Shown here in pieces: positions 1 through 7,397 of a stretch of DNA of 8,663 bases (position 1 is its first letter; the number at the start of each line of letters is the position of its first letter). This DNA is from an uncultured Oscillospiraceae bacterium (GTDB lineage: Bacteria > Bacillota > Clostridia > Oscillospirales > Oscillospiraceae). Position numbers and translations under genes: made by a program. The stretch covers positions 1 through 8,663 of the forward strand of contig CAKTNS010000067.1 of assembly GCA_934589225.1 (NCBI GenBank), given 5' to 3'. Under the pieces are notes generated by a model, which saw only the letters and a list, made by a program, of their open reading frames with translations, had not been told where the DNA came from and did no database searches.

Positions 1-1541
1 CCCGTGACCACCTCGCCCAGGGCCGTGGGGGCCAGGCGCTTGTCCTGCTTGACCACATAGTCCCGGTCCTCAATGGTGGAAATGGTGGCAGCATAGGTGG
101 AGGGGCGGCCAACGCCCTGCTCTTCCATGGCCTTGACCAGGGTGGCCTCGGTATACCGGGCCGGGGGCTGGGTAAAGTGCTGCTGCTTGTCCATGGACGT
201 AGCCCGGGCCTGCTCCCCCTCCTGAAGGTCCGGCAGAGGGGAACCCAGGGCCTCGCCCTCATCGTCCCGGCCCTCTTCATAGACGGCGATAAAGCCGGGG
301 AAGCGCAGGCTCTGGTGGCTGGAACGGAAGGTATGCCCGGCGCAGACCGTATCAATGGACACGGTGTCATACAGGGCATTGGCCATCTGGCTGGCCAGGA
401 ACCGGCTCCAGATCAGCTTGTACAGCCGGTACTGGTCCGGGGTCAGGCTGCCCCGCACCCGCTCCGGGTCCAGCTCCACATGGGTGGGCCGGATGGCCTC
501 GTGGGCATCCTGGGCATCCTTCTTGGTCTTATAGACATGGAACTTTCCATAGTAATACTGCTGCCCGTAGCGGTGGGAAATAAAGTCTGCCGCCGCGGCC
601 ATGGCCTCGTCACTGAGCCGCAGGGAGTCGGTACGCATGTAGGTGATGAGGCCCAAGGTCCCCTCCCCTTCCACATCTACGCCCTCATAGAGCTGCTGGG
701 CCACCATCATGGTCTTCTTGGGGGTCATATTCAGCTTCCGGGAGGCCTCCTGCTGCAAGGTGGAGGTGGTAAAAGGAGGTGCCGCGGAACGCTTTTTCTC
801 CGCCTTTTTCACATTGGTGACGGTAAAGGGCTTTCCCGTAATGTCCGCCACCACCGCCTGGGTCTCCGCCTCGTTCTGAAGCTCCCGCTTCTTCTCTTCC
901 CCATAGTAATGGGCCACAAAGGAGCCGGGCTTTTCCATGCGGTCCAGGGTCACGTCCAGCGTCCAGTATTCCTTGGGTTCAAAGGCCCGGATCTCTTCCT
1001 CCCGGTCCACCACCATCCGGGTGGCAACACTCTGCACCCGTCCGGCAGACAGGCCCCGGCGGACCTTTTTCCAGAGCAAGGGGGAGAGCTCATAGCCCAC
1101 GATCCGGTCTAAAATCCGGCGGGCCTGCTGGGCATCCACCAGGTCATAGTCAATATCCCTGGGGTGCTGGATGGAATCCTTCACCACCCGCTGGGTGATT
1201 TCATGGAAGGTGACCCGATGGGCCTTTTCCTCCGGCAGCTTCAGAAGCTCCTTTAAGTGCCAGGAAATGGCCTCTCCCTCACGGTCCGGGTCCGTTGCCA
1301 GATAGACGGTATCCGCCTGGGCGGCGGCTGCTTTCAGTTCTTTAATGAGGGCTTCCTTGCCCCGGACAGGCAGATACTCCGGCGTAAAATCATGCTCTAA
1401 GTCCACGCCCATTCTGCTTTTAGGCAGGTCCCGCAGGTGGCCCATGCTGGCTTTGACCACATAGTCCGGCCCTAAGTACTTGCCGATGGTTTTTGCTTTC
1501 GAAGGCGACTCAACGATCACCAGATTGTTGGATTTGCCCAT
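1..1541 (-). CDS. topA: DNA topoisomerase I (type IA), 3' end cut by the window edge
   Basis: Relaxes negatively supercoiled DNA by cutting and passing single strands through a 5'-phosphotyrosyl intermediate. About 513 codons are present, read on the minus strand from an ATG at 1541. An N-terminal TOPRIM domain opens with VIVESPSKAKTIGKYLG (Glu11) and carries the Mg-binding DPDREGE motif (Asp84, Asp86, Glu88). The DAQQARRILDRIVGYELSPLLW and GLSAGRVQS segments are typical of the family. The catalytic tyrosine lies in GLITYMRTDS (Tyr301, codon 641-639). The last visible segment, EQGVGRPSTYAATISTI, is also a TopA hallmark. Firmicute TopA is usually near 690 residues, so the C-terminal zinc-ribbon part lies beyond position 1. 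The start is supported by a purine-rich AAGGAAG a few bases upstream and by the 33-bp gap to dprA. It is the last visible gene of the ktrB-initiated block; the dprA-topA order is common in Firmicutes. Confidence 0.97.
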   Translation of the reverse strand, partial: MGKSNNLVIVESPSKAKTIGKYLGPDYVVKASMGHLRDLPKSRMGVDLEHDFTPEYLPVRGKEALIKELKAAAAQADTVYLATDPDREGEAISWHLKELLKLPEEKAHRVTFHEITQRVVKDSIQHPRDIDYDLVDAQQARRILDRIVGYELSPLLWKKVRRGLSAGRVQSVATRMVVDREEEIRAFEPKEYWTLDVTLDRMEKPGSFVAHYYGEEKKRELQNEAETQAVVADITGKPFTVTNVKKAEKKRSAAPPFTTSTLQQEASRKLNMTPKKTMMVAQQLYEGVDVEGEGTLGLITYMRTDSLRLSDEAMAAAADFISHRYGQQYYYGKFHVYKTKKDAQDAHEAIRPTHVELDPERVRGSLTPDQYRLYKLIWSRFLASQMANALYDTVSIDTVCAGHTFRSSHQSLRFPGFIAVYEEGRDDEGEALGSPLPDLQEGEQARATSMDKQQHFTQPPARYTEATLVKAMEEQGVGRPSTYAATISTIEDRDYVVKQDKRLAPTALGEVVT

Positions 1542-1574
1542 GTGATACTTCCTTTTCCTTGTTTTCTTCCCGGG

Positions 1575-2774
1575 TCATCCCAGCCGGGATACCCGCTTTC
1601 CCGGGTGCCGCAGGATGCGCTTTTTGATCTCCAGCATGGTAAGCGTCCCCAGGACTTCCCCGGAGGGCCTGCCCACCCGGGCGATCACGTCATCCACCTC
1701 TGCGATCTCGTTCCCGATGGCGGCCATAATGGCCTGTTCCAGGGGAGACAGCCCCGCAAGGGCATCATTTTGTTCACTATACGGCCTGGACGGGCCGTTG
1801 TCAATGGTTTTTTCTTTTAATTTTTTGGAAACGGCCGGTTTTTGCGCCGGTTTTTCCTGTGTTACAGGGGCCGGAGCGGTGGCCCGGGCCAGCTTTTCAG
1901 GGTAAAGCCCTGTGTACTCAGCCATCACATCCTCCCCGGAGGCCACGGCAATGGCCCCGTTGCGCAGAAGCCTGTGGGAGCCCCGGAAGGACTCCATATC
2001 CACATTTCCGGGCACCACGAATACATCCCGGCCCTGCTCCAGGGCCCGGGCGGCGGTGAGCAATGCCCCGCTGTGTTCCGGCGCTTCCACCACCACAATG
2101 CCGCAGCTCAGGCCGCTGATGATCCGGTTTCGCCGGGGGAAATTCTGTTTAAGCGGTGGCGTCCCTGGGGCAAACTCCGATAGAATGCACCCCAGGCGCT
2201 CCGTCTGGGCAAACAGCGCCCGATTGACCTTGGGATAGACAACGTCCGCTCCGCAGCCCAGAACCCCCACCGCCGGGAAGCCCTCTTCCAGGGCGCCTCC
2301 CATGGCCTGGGCATCAATGCCCTGGGCAAGACCCGATACCAAAAGGCCACCCTGCCGGGCAATTTCTCTGCCCACACGGCGGGCGGTCTGATTGCCGTAA
2401 ATCGAGGATTTCCGGGTGCCCACCACCGCCACCACCGGCAGCGCATCCCACCGGGGCAGGGTTCCTTTATAATATAAGACCGCCGGAGGGTCAAAAATCT
2501 GCCGGAGCCTCTGGGGGTATTCCCGGTCCCCAAAGGGAAGCACCCGGAGCCCCAGCTTGGCGCACCGGCCCAGAAGCTCTTCCGCCAGGGACAGGTCCTT
2601 TTCGCACAGGGCATCCACCGCGTTTTCCTTGAGCCCCTGGATGTCCAGTGCCAGATAGTCCTCTTTTTTTGCGTAAAACAGGTCTTCCGCATGGTCAAAA
2701 TGCTCCAGCAGCGCCTTTTTGACACCGTTGTTCACTTCCGTTTTCTGGGCGAGCCACAGCCAGTATAAAAGCAT
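1575..2774 (-). CDS. dprA: DNA processing protein DprA (Smf)
   Basis: Binds incoming single-stranded DNA in natural transformation and loads RecA; it is kept in many bacteria not known to be competent. The 399-residue product has an N-terminal SAM-like helical region (about 1-95). A Rossmann-like DprA core follows (about 98-290) with VVGTRKSS (117-124), SGLAQGIDAQA (147-157), FPRRNRIISGLS (212-223), VVVEAPEHSGALLTA (227-241), VPGNVD (254-259) and LLRNGA (269-274). An Ala/Pro/Lys-rich linker (about 296-335) leads to a C-terminal winged-helix domain (about 341-395), the DprA_WH type that not all DprA proteins have. The ATG at 2774 follows GAGGAGGAG with about 5 nt spacing. It ends in TGA 33 bp before topA and starts 52 bp after the methyltransferase gene. 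The core motifs look intact. Whether the organism is transformable cannot be told from here. Confidence 0.96.
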   Translation of the reverse strand: MLLYWLWLAQKTEVNNGVKKALLEHFDHAEDLFYAKKEDYLALDIQGLKENAVDALCEKDLSLAEELLGRCAKLGLRVLPFGDREYPQRLRQIFDPPAVLYYKGTLPRWDALPVVAVVGTRKSSIYGNQTARRVGREIARQGGLLVSGLAQGIDAQAMGGALEEGFPAVGVLGCGADVVYPKVNRALFAQTERLGCILSEFAPGTPPLKQNFPRRNRIISGLSCGIVVVEAPEHSGALLTAARALEQGRDVFVVPGNVDMESFRGSHRLLRNGAIAVASGEDVMAEYTGLYPEKLARATAPAPVTQEKPAQKPAVSKKLKEKTIDNGPSRPYSEQNDALAGLSPLEQAIMAAIGNEIAEVDDVIARVGRPSGEVLGTLTMLEIKKRILRHPGKRVSRLG

Positions 2775-2826
2775 CCGGGCTCCTCCTCTCCGGTTTTTTG
2801 TCTTTACGTCTTTACGTTTTTTGCCG

Positions 2827-3579
2827 TTACATTTTCCCTATCTGCCACATGACCGCGGTGGCGGCCACGGCGGCGTTCAGGGACTCGCAATGGGGGTTCA
2901 TGGGAATGATCAGGGCCTCATCCGCCGCCTGTAGGATTTCCGGCCGGACACCCTGGCCCTCGCTGCCGATGACCACCGCCATGGTGCCCACCGCGGCCTG
3001 CCGGATGTCCCGGGCCTGGGCATTCAGGGCCGTCACCGCAACGGGGATGCCCGCGTCCAGAAGCGCGGCCCGGGCCTGTGCCCAGGTGGTCACCGCCACA
3101 TCCCGGCGGAACACCGCCCCCATGCTGGAGCGGACCACTTTATGGCTGAAGGGGTCGGCGCAGCCCTCCAGAAGGGCCACCGGCACATTCCAGGCATCGG
3201 CGGTCCTTAAAATAGTCCCCAGATTTCCCGGGTCCTGAATGCCGTCCAATAGCAGCATCCCTTTTTCCGGCCGGAAGGGCACCTCCTGGGGCAGCCGGCA
3301 CACAAACACCGCCCCCTGGGGGGTCTCCATGGGGGAAATGGCCTCCATGACCTCCCGGCTCACCCGGATGACCCGGCAGTGCTCTGGCACCCGGGTCTCT
3401 ACCCCCTCGGACAAAAAGACGGTTTCCAGGCCCTGACAGTGCCGCGCCGCTTCTTCCAGGAGCTTGGTGCCGTCAGAGACGAAGAGCCCCAGCTCCCGCC
3501 GGGCCTTCCGGGAGGTCAGGAGCTTCCGGGTCTGCTGGACCAGGGGATTTTTTCGGGACGTGATTTTTTCTTCTGTCAC
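2827..3579 (-). CDS. TrmH/SpoU-family RNA 2'-O-methyltransferase
   Basis: A SAM-dependent methyltransferase of the SPOUT (trefoil-knot) class that methylates ribose 2'-OH groups in rRNA or tRNA; the exact target cannot be read from the sequence. The 250-residue protein starts with an ITSRKNPLVQQTRKL segment and a SpoU substrate-binding domain (about 30-100). The catalytic knot domain (about 107-247) carries motif 1, DGIQDPGNLGTILRTA (112-127, Asn119 and Arg125), motif 2, VIGSEGQGV (203-211), and motif 3, IPMNPHCESLNAAVAA (225-240). The layout resembles RlmB/TsnR-like proteins, often annotated as 23S rRNA methyltransferases. The start is GTG, not ATG, and its first four bases (GTGA) overlap the ktrA stop, so translation is probably coupled to ktrA; only a weak AAAGGTG lies upstream. 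Family confidence is high, substrate confidence low. Confidence 0.94.
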   Translation of the reverse strand: MTEEKITSRKNPLVQQTRKLLTSRKARRELGLFVSDGTKLLEEAARHCQGLETVFLSEGVETRVPEHCRVIRVSREVMEAISPMETPQGAVFVCRLPQEVPFRPEKGMLLLDGIQDPGNLGTILRTADAWNVPVALLEGCADPFSHKVVRSSMGAVFRRDVAVTTWAQARAALLDAGIPVAVTALNAQARDIRQAAVGTMAVVIGSEGQGVRPEILQAADEALIIPMNPHCESLNAAVAATAVMWQIGKM

Positions 3580-4223
3580 AGCTTCTGCACCTTTTCCAGG
3601 GCGATGTTGTCTCCCAGCACCACCAGGGTATCCCCGGCGCAGACGGCATAGTCCGCACTGGGGGACACATTGGTTTTTCCGCCGTTTTCCACGGCGATGA
3701 TGTTCACCCCCAGCTTGGCCCGGACGTTCAGCTCCCGCAGGGTCTTTCCAACCCAGCCCGCAGGGGCGGGCACATCCAGAATGCCAAAATCTTCGGAAAG
3801 CTCGATGTAATCCAGCACATTGTGGCTGTTGAGGGTTCTGGCCAGCCGCTGGGCAGACTCCTGCTCGGGGATCAGCACCCGGTCTACCCCCAGCTTTTCC
3901 AGCACCCGGCGGTGGGTATCGTCATGGGCCTTGCAGACCACAAAGGGAACCCCCAGCTCTTTTAAGTTCATGGTAATGAGCACCGAGGCCGCCAGATTGT
4001 CCCCGATGGCGATAATGGCGCAGTCCAGATTCCGGACACCCAGGGCTCTTAAAACTTCCTTATCCTGAGCATCCCCCACCACCGCGTGGGTCACGTTCTG
4101 GGCGATCTGCTGCACCAGGTCTCCCCGGACATCCAGGGCCAGCACCTCCGCCCCCAGCTTGCACAGCTGCTGGGCCAGAGACGCACCAAAGCGGCCCAAA
4201 CCGATCACAACGTAAGATTTCAT
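3576..4223 (-). CDS. ktrA: KtrA/TrkA-type RCK regulatory subunit of a K+ channel
   Basis: Cytosolic nucleotide-binding subunit that gates the membrane subunit KtrB. In the family, octameric RCK rings bind ATP/ADP or NAD(H) and open or close the pore. The 215-residue protein has an N-terminal RCK_N Rossmann domain with VIGLGRFGASLA (GxGxxG, 8-13), an acidic residue at the end of the second strand (Asp31), VVGDAQD (48-54) and CAIIAIGDN (68-76). An RCK_C domain follows (about 139-212) with GKTLRELNVRAKLGVNIIAV and AGDTLVVLG. One RCK_N/RCK_C pair of this length fits KtrA/KtrC rather than the duplicated TrkA of proteobacteria. The ATG at 4223 is preceded by AAGGAGG with 6 nt spacing; this SD overlaps the TAA stop of ktrB, 11 bp away, so the two subunits are produced together. 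Its own stop overlaps the downstream methyltransferase start. Confidence 0.95.
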   Translation of the reverse strand: MKSYVVIGLGRFGASLAQQLCKLGAEVLALDVRGDLVQQIAQNVTHAVVGDAQDKEVLRALGVRNLDCAIIAIGDNLAASVLITMNLKELGVPFVVCKAHDDTHRRVLEKLGVDRVLIPEQESAQRLARTLNSHNVLDYIELSEDFGILDVPAPAGWVGKTLRELNVRAKLGVNIIAVENGGKTNVSPSADYAVCAGDTLVVLGDNIALEKVQKL

Positions 4224-4234
4224 GATTTTCCTCC

Positions 4235-5614
4235 TTAGCCGATCAACAGGCTGGTCTGGGCGTAGCGGAACCGCTCCGTGGCCCGGTCCCCTGACAGGAA
4301 GCCCAGGCTGATGGTCAGCACGCCCACACGGCCAAAATACATGTACAGAATAATGAGATACTGGGCTGGAACGCTGAGGCTGCCGGTGGTCCCGGCGGTG
4401 AGCCCCACGGTAGCAAGGGCTGAAATTGCCTCAAAAAGGGCGTTGGTAAAGCCCACAGGGGAGGTGGCGCAGATGAATACCGCCCCAAAGAATGCCAAGA
4501 GCACCATGGTCATGGCAATGGTCATGGCGTCTAAAACCTGGCTGTCCGGAATGGTCCGCTGGAAGGCGCAGACCGAAGCCTTCCCCCGGAGCCTTGCCCG
4601 CAGGAACAGGGCCAGCACCACAAAGGTCACGGTTTTCAGGCCGCCGGCGGTGGAGCCGGAGGAGCCGCCGATGAGCATCAGCACCATGGATACCGCCTTG
4701 CCCCCATCGGTGAGCTTGGCCTGGTCCAGGGCCGCAAAGCCCGCGGTCCGCAATGTGGCAGACTGAAAAAGCCCGCCCAGCAGCTTCTGTCCCACAGGCA
4801 GGGCTCCCAGGGTATGGGGATTGTTCCACTCCAGAAGACAGGTCAGCACCCAGCCCGTCAGCAGCAGCCCTAAGGTGGTGAGGAGCACCAATCGGCTGTA
4901 CACCGACATGCGGCGGAATGGCTTTCGCTCCGAAAGCTCCTCCCACACCAGAAAGCCCAGGCCGCCGATGACCACCAGAGCCCCCAGGGTCAGCAGCACC
5001 ACCGGGTCATCCTGGAACAGGCCCAAGCTGGCCCCGGGCTCCAGGAAGCCGAAAATATCAAAACCGGCATTGCAAAAAGCGGAGACGGAATGGAATACCC
5101 CCAGCCACAGGGCGTGCTTCAACCCAAATTGGGGCCAGAAATGCACCGTAAGAATCAGCGCCCCCAGGGCCTCCACGCTGAGGCTCCCGTAGAGCACGGT
5201 CTTTTGCAGCCGCACCACGCCCTCCATATCGTTGAGGCTCAGGGCCTGGGCCATGACCATCCGCTGCTTGAGCCCCACCCGCCTGCGAAACAGGAAGATG
5301 AAGAGGGTGGCCATGGACATAAAGCCCAGACCGCCGATCTCGATCAGACACAGCAGCACCCCCTGGCCGAAGCCGGACCACTGGGTCCAGGTGTCAAAGG
5401 GGGTCAGTCCCGTGACACAGGTGGCAGAGGTGGCGGTAAAGAGGGCCGGAAGGACCGGGGTAGCCTGGCCGTCCCGGGCGGCAATGGGCCTCGTCAGCAG
5501 GAAGGTCCCCAGGGCGATGATCACCGCAAAGCTCACGGCAATGATCTGCATGGGGCTCATGGGTCTTCCCCGCCGTTTTCTCATCCATAATAAGATCCGA
5601 TTTCTAAGACGCAC
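4235..5614 (-). CDS. ktrB: KtrB/TrkH-type potassium channel membrane subunit
   Basis: Integral membrane K+ (Na+-linked in some relatives) uptake subunit of the SKT superfamily, with four M1-P-M2 repeats in one chain. All four selectivity-filter loops are visible: TSATCVTGLTP, SAFCNAGFDIFG, SATLRTAGFAAL and SALATVGLTAG. The filter glycines are Gly69, Gly184, Gly292 and Gly404 counted from the GTG start. The intramembrane gating loop GGSSGSTAGGLKT lies at about 316-328, and the conserved Arg of the last M2 helix is in YFGRVGVLT (Arg428). I chose the GTG at 5614 (459 residues) over the ATG at 5638 (467 residues). AAGGAGG sits exactly 7 nt before the GTG, whereas the ATG has no SD and falls only about 14 nt after the predicted transcript start. 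It is the first gene of the block and is followed 11 bp later by its partner ktrA. Confidence 0.95.
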   Translation of the reverse strand: MRLRNRILLWMRKRRGRPMSPMQIIAVSFAVIIALGTFLLTRPIAARDGQATPVLPALFTATSATCVTGLTPFDTWTQWSGFGQGVLLCLIEIGGLGFMSMATLFIFLFRRRVGLKQRMVMAQALSLNDMEGVVRLQKTVLYGSLSVEALGALILTVHFWPQFGLKHALWLGVFHSVSAFCNAGFDIFGFLEPGASLGLFQDDPVVLLTLGALVVIGGLGFLVWEELSERKPFRRMSVYSRLVLLTTLGLLLTGWVLTCLLEWNNPHTLGALPVGQKLLGGLFQSATLRTAGFAALDQAKLTDGGKAVSMVLMLIGGSSGSTAGGLKTVTFVVLALFLRARLRGKASVCAFQRTIPDSQVLDAMTIAMTMVLLAFFGAVFICATSPVGFTNALFEAISALATVGLTAGTTGSLSVPAQYLIILYMYFGRVGVLTISLGFLSGDRATERFRYAQTSLLIG

Positions 5615-5621
5615 GGTAACG

Positions 5622-5629
5622 CCTCCTTT
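5622..5629 (-). promoter_or_regulatory. Ribosome binding site that sets the ktrB start
   Basis: On the minus strand AAAGGAGG ends 7 nt before a GTG codon (5614-5612). The motif lies inside the reading frame that would open at the ATG at 5638, so that longer start would place the best SD within the coding sequence. This argues for the GTG. Confidence 0.8.
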
Positions 5630-5658
5630 TTTCACCATAAAAAGCGGATTTCATGCCT

Positions 5659-5686
5659 ATTATACCAGTCTTTTTCCGGTTTGCAA
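5659..5686 (-). promoter_or_regulatory. Sigma-A promoter of the ktrB-ktrA-methyltransferase-dprA-topA block
   Basis: Minus strand: -35 TTGCAA (5686-5681), a 16-bp spacer, and a perfect -10 TATAAT (5664-5659) preceded by TGG, giving an extended -10 (TGnTATAAT). The predicted transcript start is near 5652, about 38 nt before the chosen ktrB GTG. No operator or riboswitch-like fold was seen in this short leader. c-di-AMP riboswitches control ktr genes in some Firmicutes, but there is no room for one here. Confidence 0.8.
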
Positions 5687-5710
5687 GGTCTTTTCCCCGT
5701 AAAAATCACT

Positions 5711-7174
5711 TTACCACAGGGTGTCCTTGGCATCGGGATAGCCAAAGACCTCCTTGAGTTCCTGATAGGCCGGTGTGAAGCTGCCGTCCTGCTCATAGCG
5801 CCAGGGGTAGCCGTATTCGTTGTTTTCATAGGAGGTGACGCAATCCGGGTGCAGCTGGCCGAACCGGTCCAGCTCCTCCTGGGAGGCCTTGGGCTTTACA
5901 AAGACGAAGCATTCCAGAGGAAGATGATCCAGAGGGGACAGGTCCTCCACCTTGGTATAGCTGATGTTCAGCCGCTTCAGGCTGTCGCACTGGGCCAGGG
6001 GGGTAATGTCCGTCAGCAGGCCGCAGTTGGAAAGCTCCAGAAATTCCAGCTTTTTGCAGTTTTCAAAGGGGGTCAGGTCCTTGATAATGGAGCCGGAGAC
6101 GATGATGGCTTTGAGATTCGGCATGTTGGCCACCCAGCTCCAGTCGGACAGGGCCTCGTTGTGGCCAAAGTCAATATACTCCACGTCCTCACAGTATTGC
6201 AGCTTTTTCACCGTGCTGTTGAACACGTTGTACACATACCGCAGCACCGTCCGGTCCGTCAGGCAGCTGCCGGACTTGGCAAAGAAGATCCGCCAGACGA
6301 TTTTGGTCTGGCCCCGGTAATCTTCCCGCAGCTGGGCCAGAACCTCGTCACTGAACCGGCAGCTCTCCAGAAGCATATATTTGCAGTCCTTTAAAACATC
6401 CAGGGCCTGCCGCAGCTCCTCCTCCCGGGAATCCCCCAGGCGCTTGTTTTTAAACTCGATGCGCTCATCCAGGGTAGATACCCGTTTTCCGAAAAGGTCG
6501 AAGCTGTAGTGGAATTTGGCTTCCGGGGCCGCCTTCTGTAGGGCCGCCACCTGCTCCAGGGTCAGCTCGCTTTCGTCTTCCCCGTCCATGAGCTCCACGG
6601 TTTCTAGCATAGGGAGCCTGGAAAGGGTCTGGGCCGCCTCCAGGGCCTCCTCCCCGGTGAGGCCGGACAGGTCCAGCTCCCGGGTGTCCTCCGGGTAAGT
6701 CTCTCCCAGGATGGTAAAATTGCAGTGGAAGGCGGTCTCCTCATAGGTGTCCCGCAGCTGGGAAAGCTCCTCTTTCGTCAGCGCCGTTCCCTCCAGGGTC
6801 ACCTGCCGGAGCTTCGGCAAATATTGCAGGTCCTCCAGGAGCCGGTCAAAATCCGTGTTCTCCGGCTCTAAGTCCAGATTTTCCGCATCCGTGGGGACCT
6901 GCTGGCCCCCCAGGGCCACGGCATAGGTGACCTCCACCTCCGGGTGGCGGGCCTTGTAGTCCTCGATGGCCCCATAGCAGCGGCTGCCCGTTAAATCCAG
7001 TTGGCGCAGGCCGGGATACTGCTCCAGCTCCCCGATGGAATCCTCCGTCACCACCAGGGACAGGGATTCCACAGGGGCTGTGGAAATCTTTGTCGTTTCC
7101 ACGGCCTCCTCTTTTCCACAGCCGGACAGCAAAAACAGCAGCGTCAGGGACGCCGCGCACATCCATTTTTTCAT
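5711..7174 (-). CDS. Leucine-rich-repeat lipoprotein, function unknown
   Basis: Predicted cell-surface lipoprotein of 487 residues. It has a basic N-terminus (MKKW), a hydrophobic stretch (about 7-16) and a lipobox LLSGC with the lipidated Cys at residue 19. A charged linker follows to about 45. Residues about 50-312 hold four degenerate copies of a roughly 70-residue unit: an LRR-like strand (YPGLRQLDLTG, LPKLRQVTLEG, LPMLETVELMDG), a helix, then a beta-rich end (VTYAVALGGQQV at 82, FHCNFTILGETY at 149, FHYSFDLFGKRV at 221, IVWRIFFAKSGS at 292). Residues about 326-420 carry short internalin-like LRRs such as LKAIIVSGSIIKDLTPFENC and LEFLELSNCGLLTDITPL. A Tyr/Trp-containing tail follows (445-487). 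The ATG at 7174 follows AAGGAG at 7 nt. LRR proteins usually bind other proteins or glycans; no catalytic motif was seen and no ligand can be named. It reads toward ktrB with no visible terminator between. Confidence 0.88.
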   Translation of the reverse strand: MKKWMCAASLTLLFLLSGCGKEEAVETTKISTAPVESLSLVVTEDSIGELEQYPGLRQLDLTGSRCYGAIEDYKARHPEVEVTYAVALGGQQVPTDAENLDLEPENTDFDRLLEDLQYLPKLRQVTLEGTALTKEELSQLRDTYEETAFHCNFTILGETYPEDTRELDLSGLTGEEALEAAQTLSRLPMLETVELMDGEDESELTLEQVAALQKAAPEAKFHYSFDLFGKRVSTLDERIEFKNKRLGDSREEELRQALDVLKDCKYMLLESCRFSDEVLAQLREDYRGQTKIVWRIFFAKSGSCLTDRTVLRYVYNVFNSTVKKLQYCEDVEYIDFGHNEALSDWSWVANMPNLKAIIVSGSIIKDLTPFENCKKLEFLELSNCGLLTDITPLAQCDSLKRLNISYTKVEDLSPLDHLPLECFVFVKPKASQEELDRFGQLHPDCVTSYENNEYGYPWRYEQDGSFTPAYQELKEVFGYPDAKDTLW

Positions 7175-7227
7175 CTGACTTCTCCTTGCAGTACGATCAT
7201 ATACAATAAATAAGCAGAAACAAAGGA

Positions 7228-7256
7228 ATTATACCACGGTTTCTCCGGAAACACAA
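7228..7256 (-). promoter_or_regulatory. Sigma-A promoter of the LRR lipoprotein gene
   Basis: Minus strand: -35 TTGTGT (7256-7251), a 17-bp spacer, and -10 TATAAT (7233-7228) with an upstream TGG (extended -10). The predicted start near 7221 leaves a leader of about 47 nt before the ATG at 7174. The -35 is only a half match, which the extended -10 would offset. Confidence 0.75.
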
Positions 7257-7349
7257 GGGACGCATCCAGGAAATCCGCCGGAGGTTCCCATTTAGGGCCT
7301 TCCAAGAAGAGTTTTCCCCAAAGCTGTAAAACAAACCGGTAAAAAATAC

Positions 7350-7380
7350 TTGACAACCCACCGGGGCGGCGTATTATAAT
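7350..7380 (+). promoter_or_regulatory. Sigma-A promoter of the DUF362 gene
   Basis: A perfect -35 TTGACA (7350-7355) is followed by TATTATAAT. TATAAT at 7375-7380 gives a 19-bp spacer, longer than ideal; the overlapping TATTAT at 7372-7377 gives 16 bp. Either way transcription would start around 7384-7388, just before the long palindrome, leaving a leader of roughly 195 nt. The interval 7257-7349 between this and the divergent lipoprotein promoter shows no further site that I can support. Confidence 0.75.
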
Positions 7381-7397
7381 GCAATCAGAAGGATCAT

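Noticed and set aside
177..1112. A 311-codon plus-strand open frame opposite topA
   Set aside because: It is antisense to a clear TopA reading frame with intact catalytic motifs, its product is low-complexity (Gly/Leu/His/Pro-rich), and it has no family motif or SD. Long antisense frames are expected in GC-rich genes.
2779..2826. Tandem 8-bp duplication (GTAAAGAC twice on the minus strand) in the gap before dprA
   Set aside because: Only two copies in a short A-rich spacer; there is no hairpin or promoter match strong enough to call a site.
5690..5715. Weak GTAAA/TTTAC inverted repeat just after the lipoprotein stop
   Set aside because: A five-pair AT-rich stem with no U-tract would not be a stable terminator.
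7171..7356. A 61-codon minus-strand frame ending in an ATGA overlap with the lipoprotein start
   Set aside because: The lipoprotein promoter (-35 and -10 at 7228-7256) lies inside it, the peptide has no recognisable features, and no SD or promoter was seen upstream of its start. The overlap looks coincidental.
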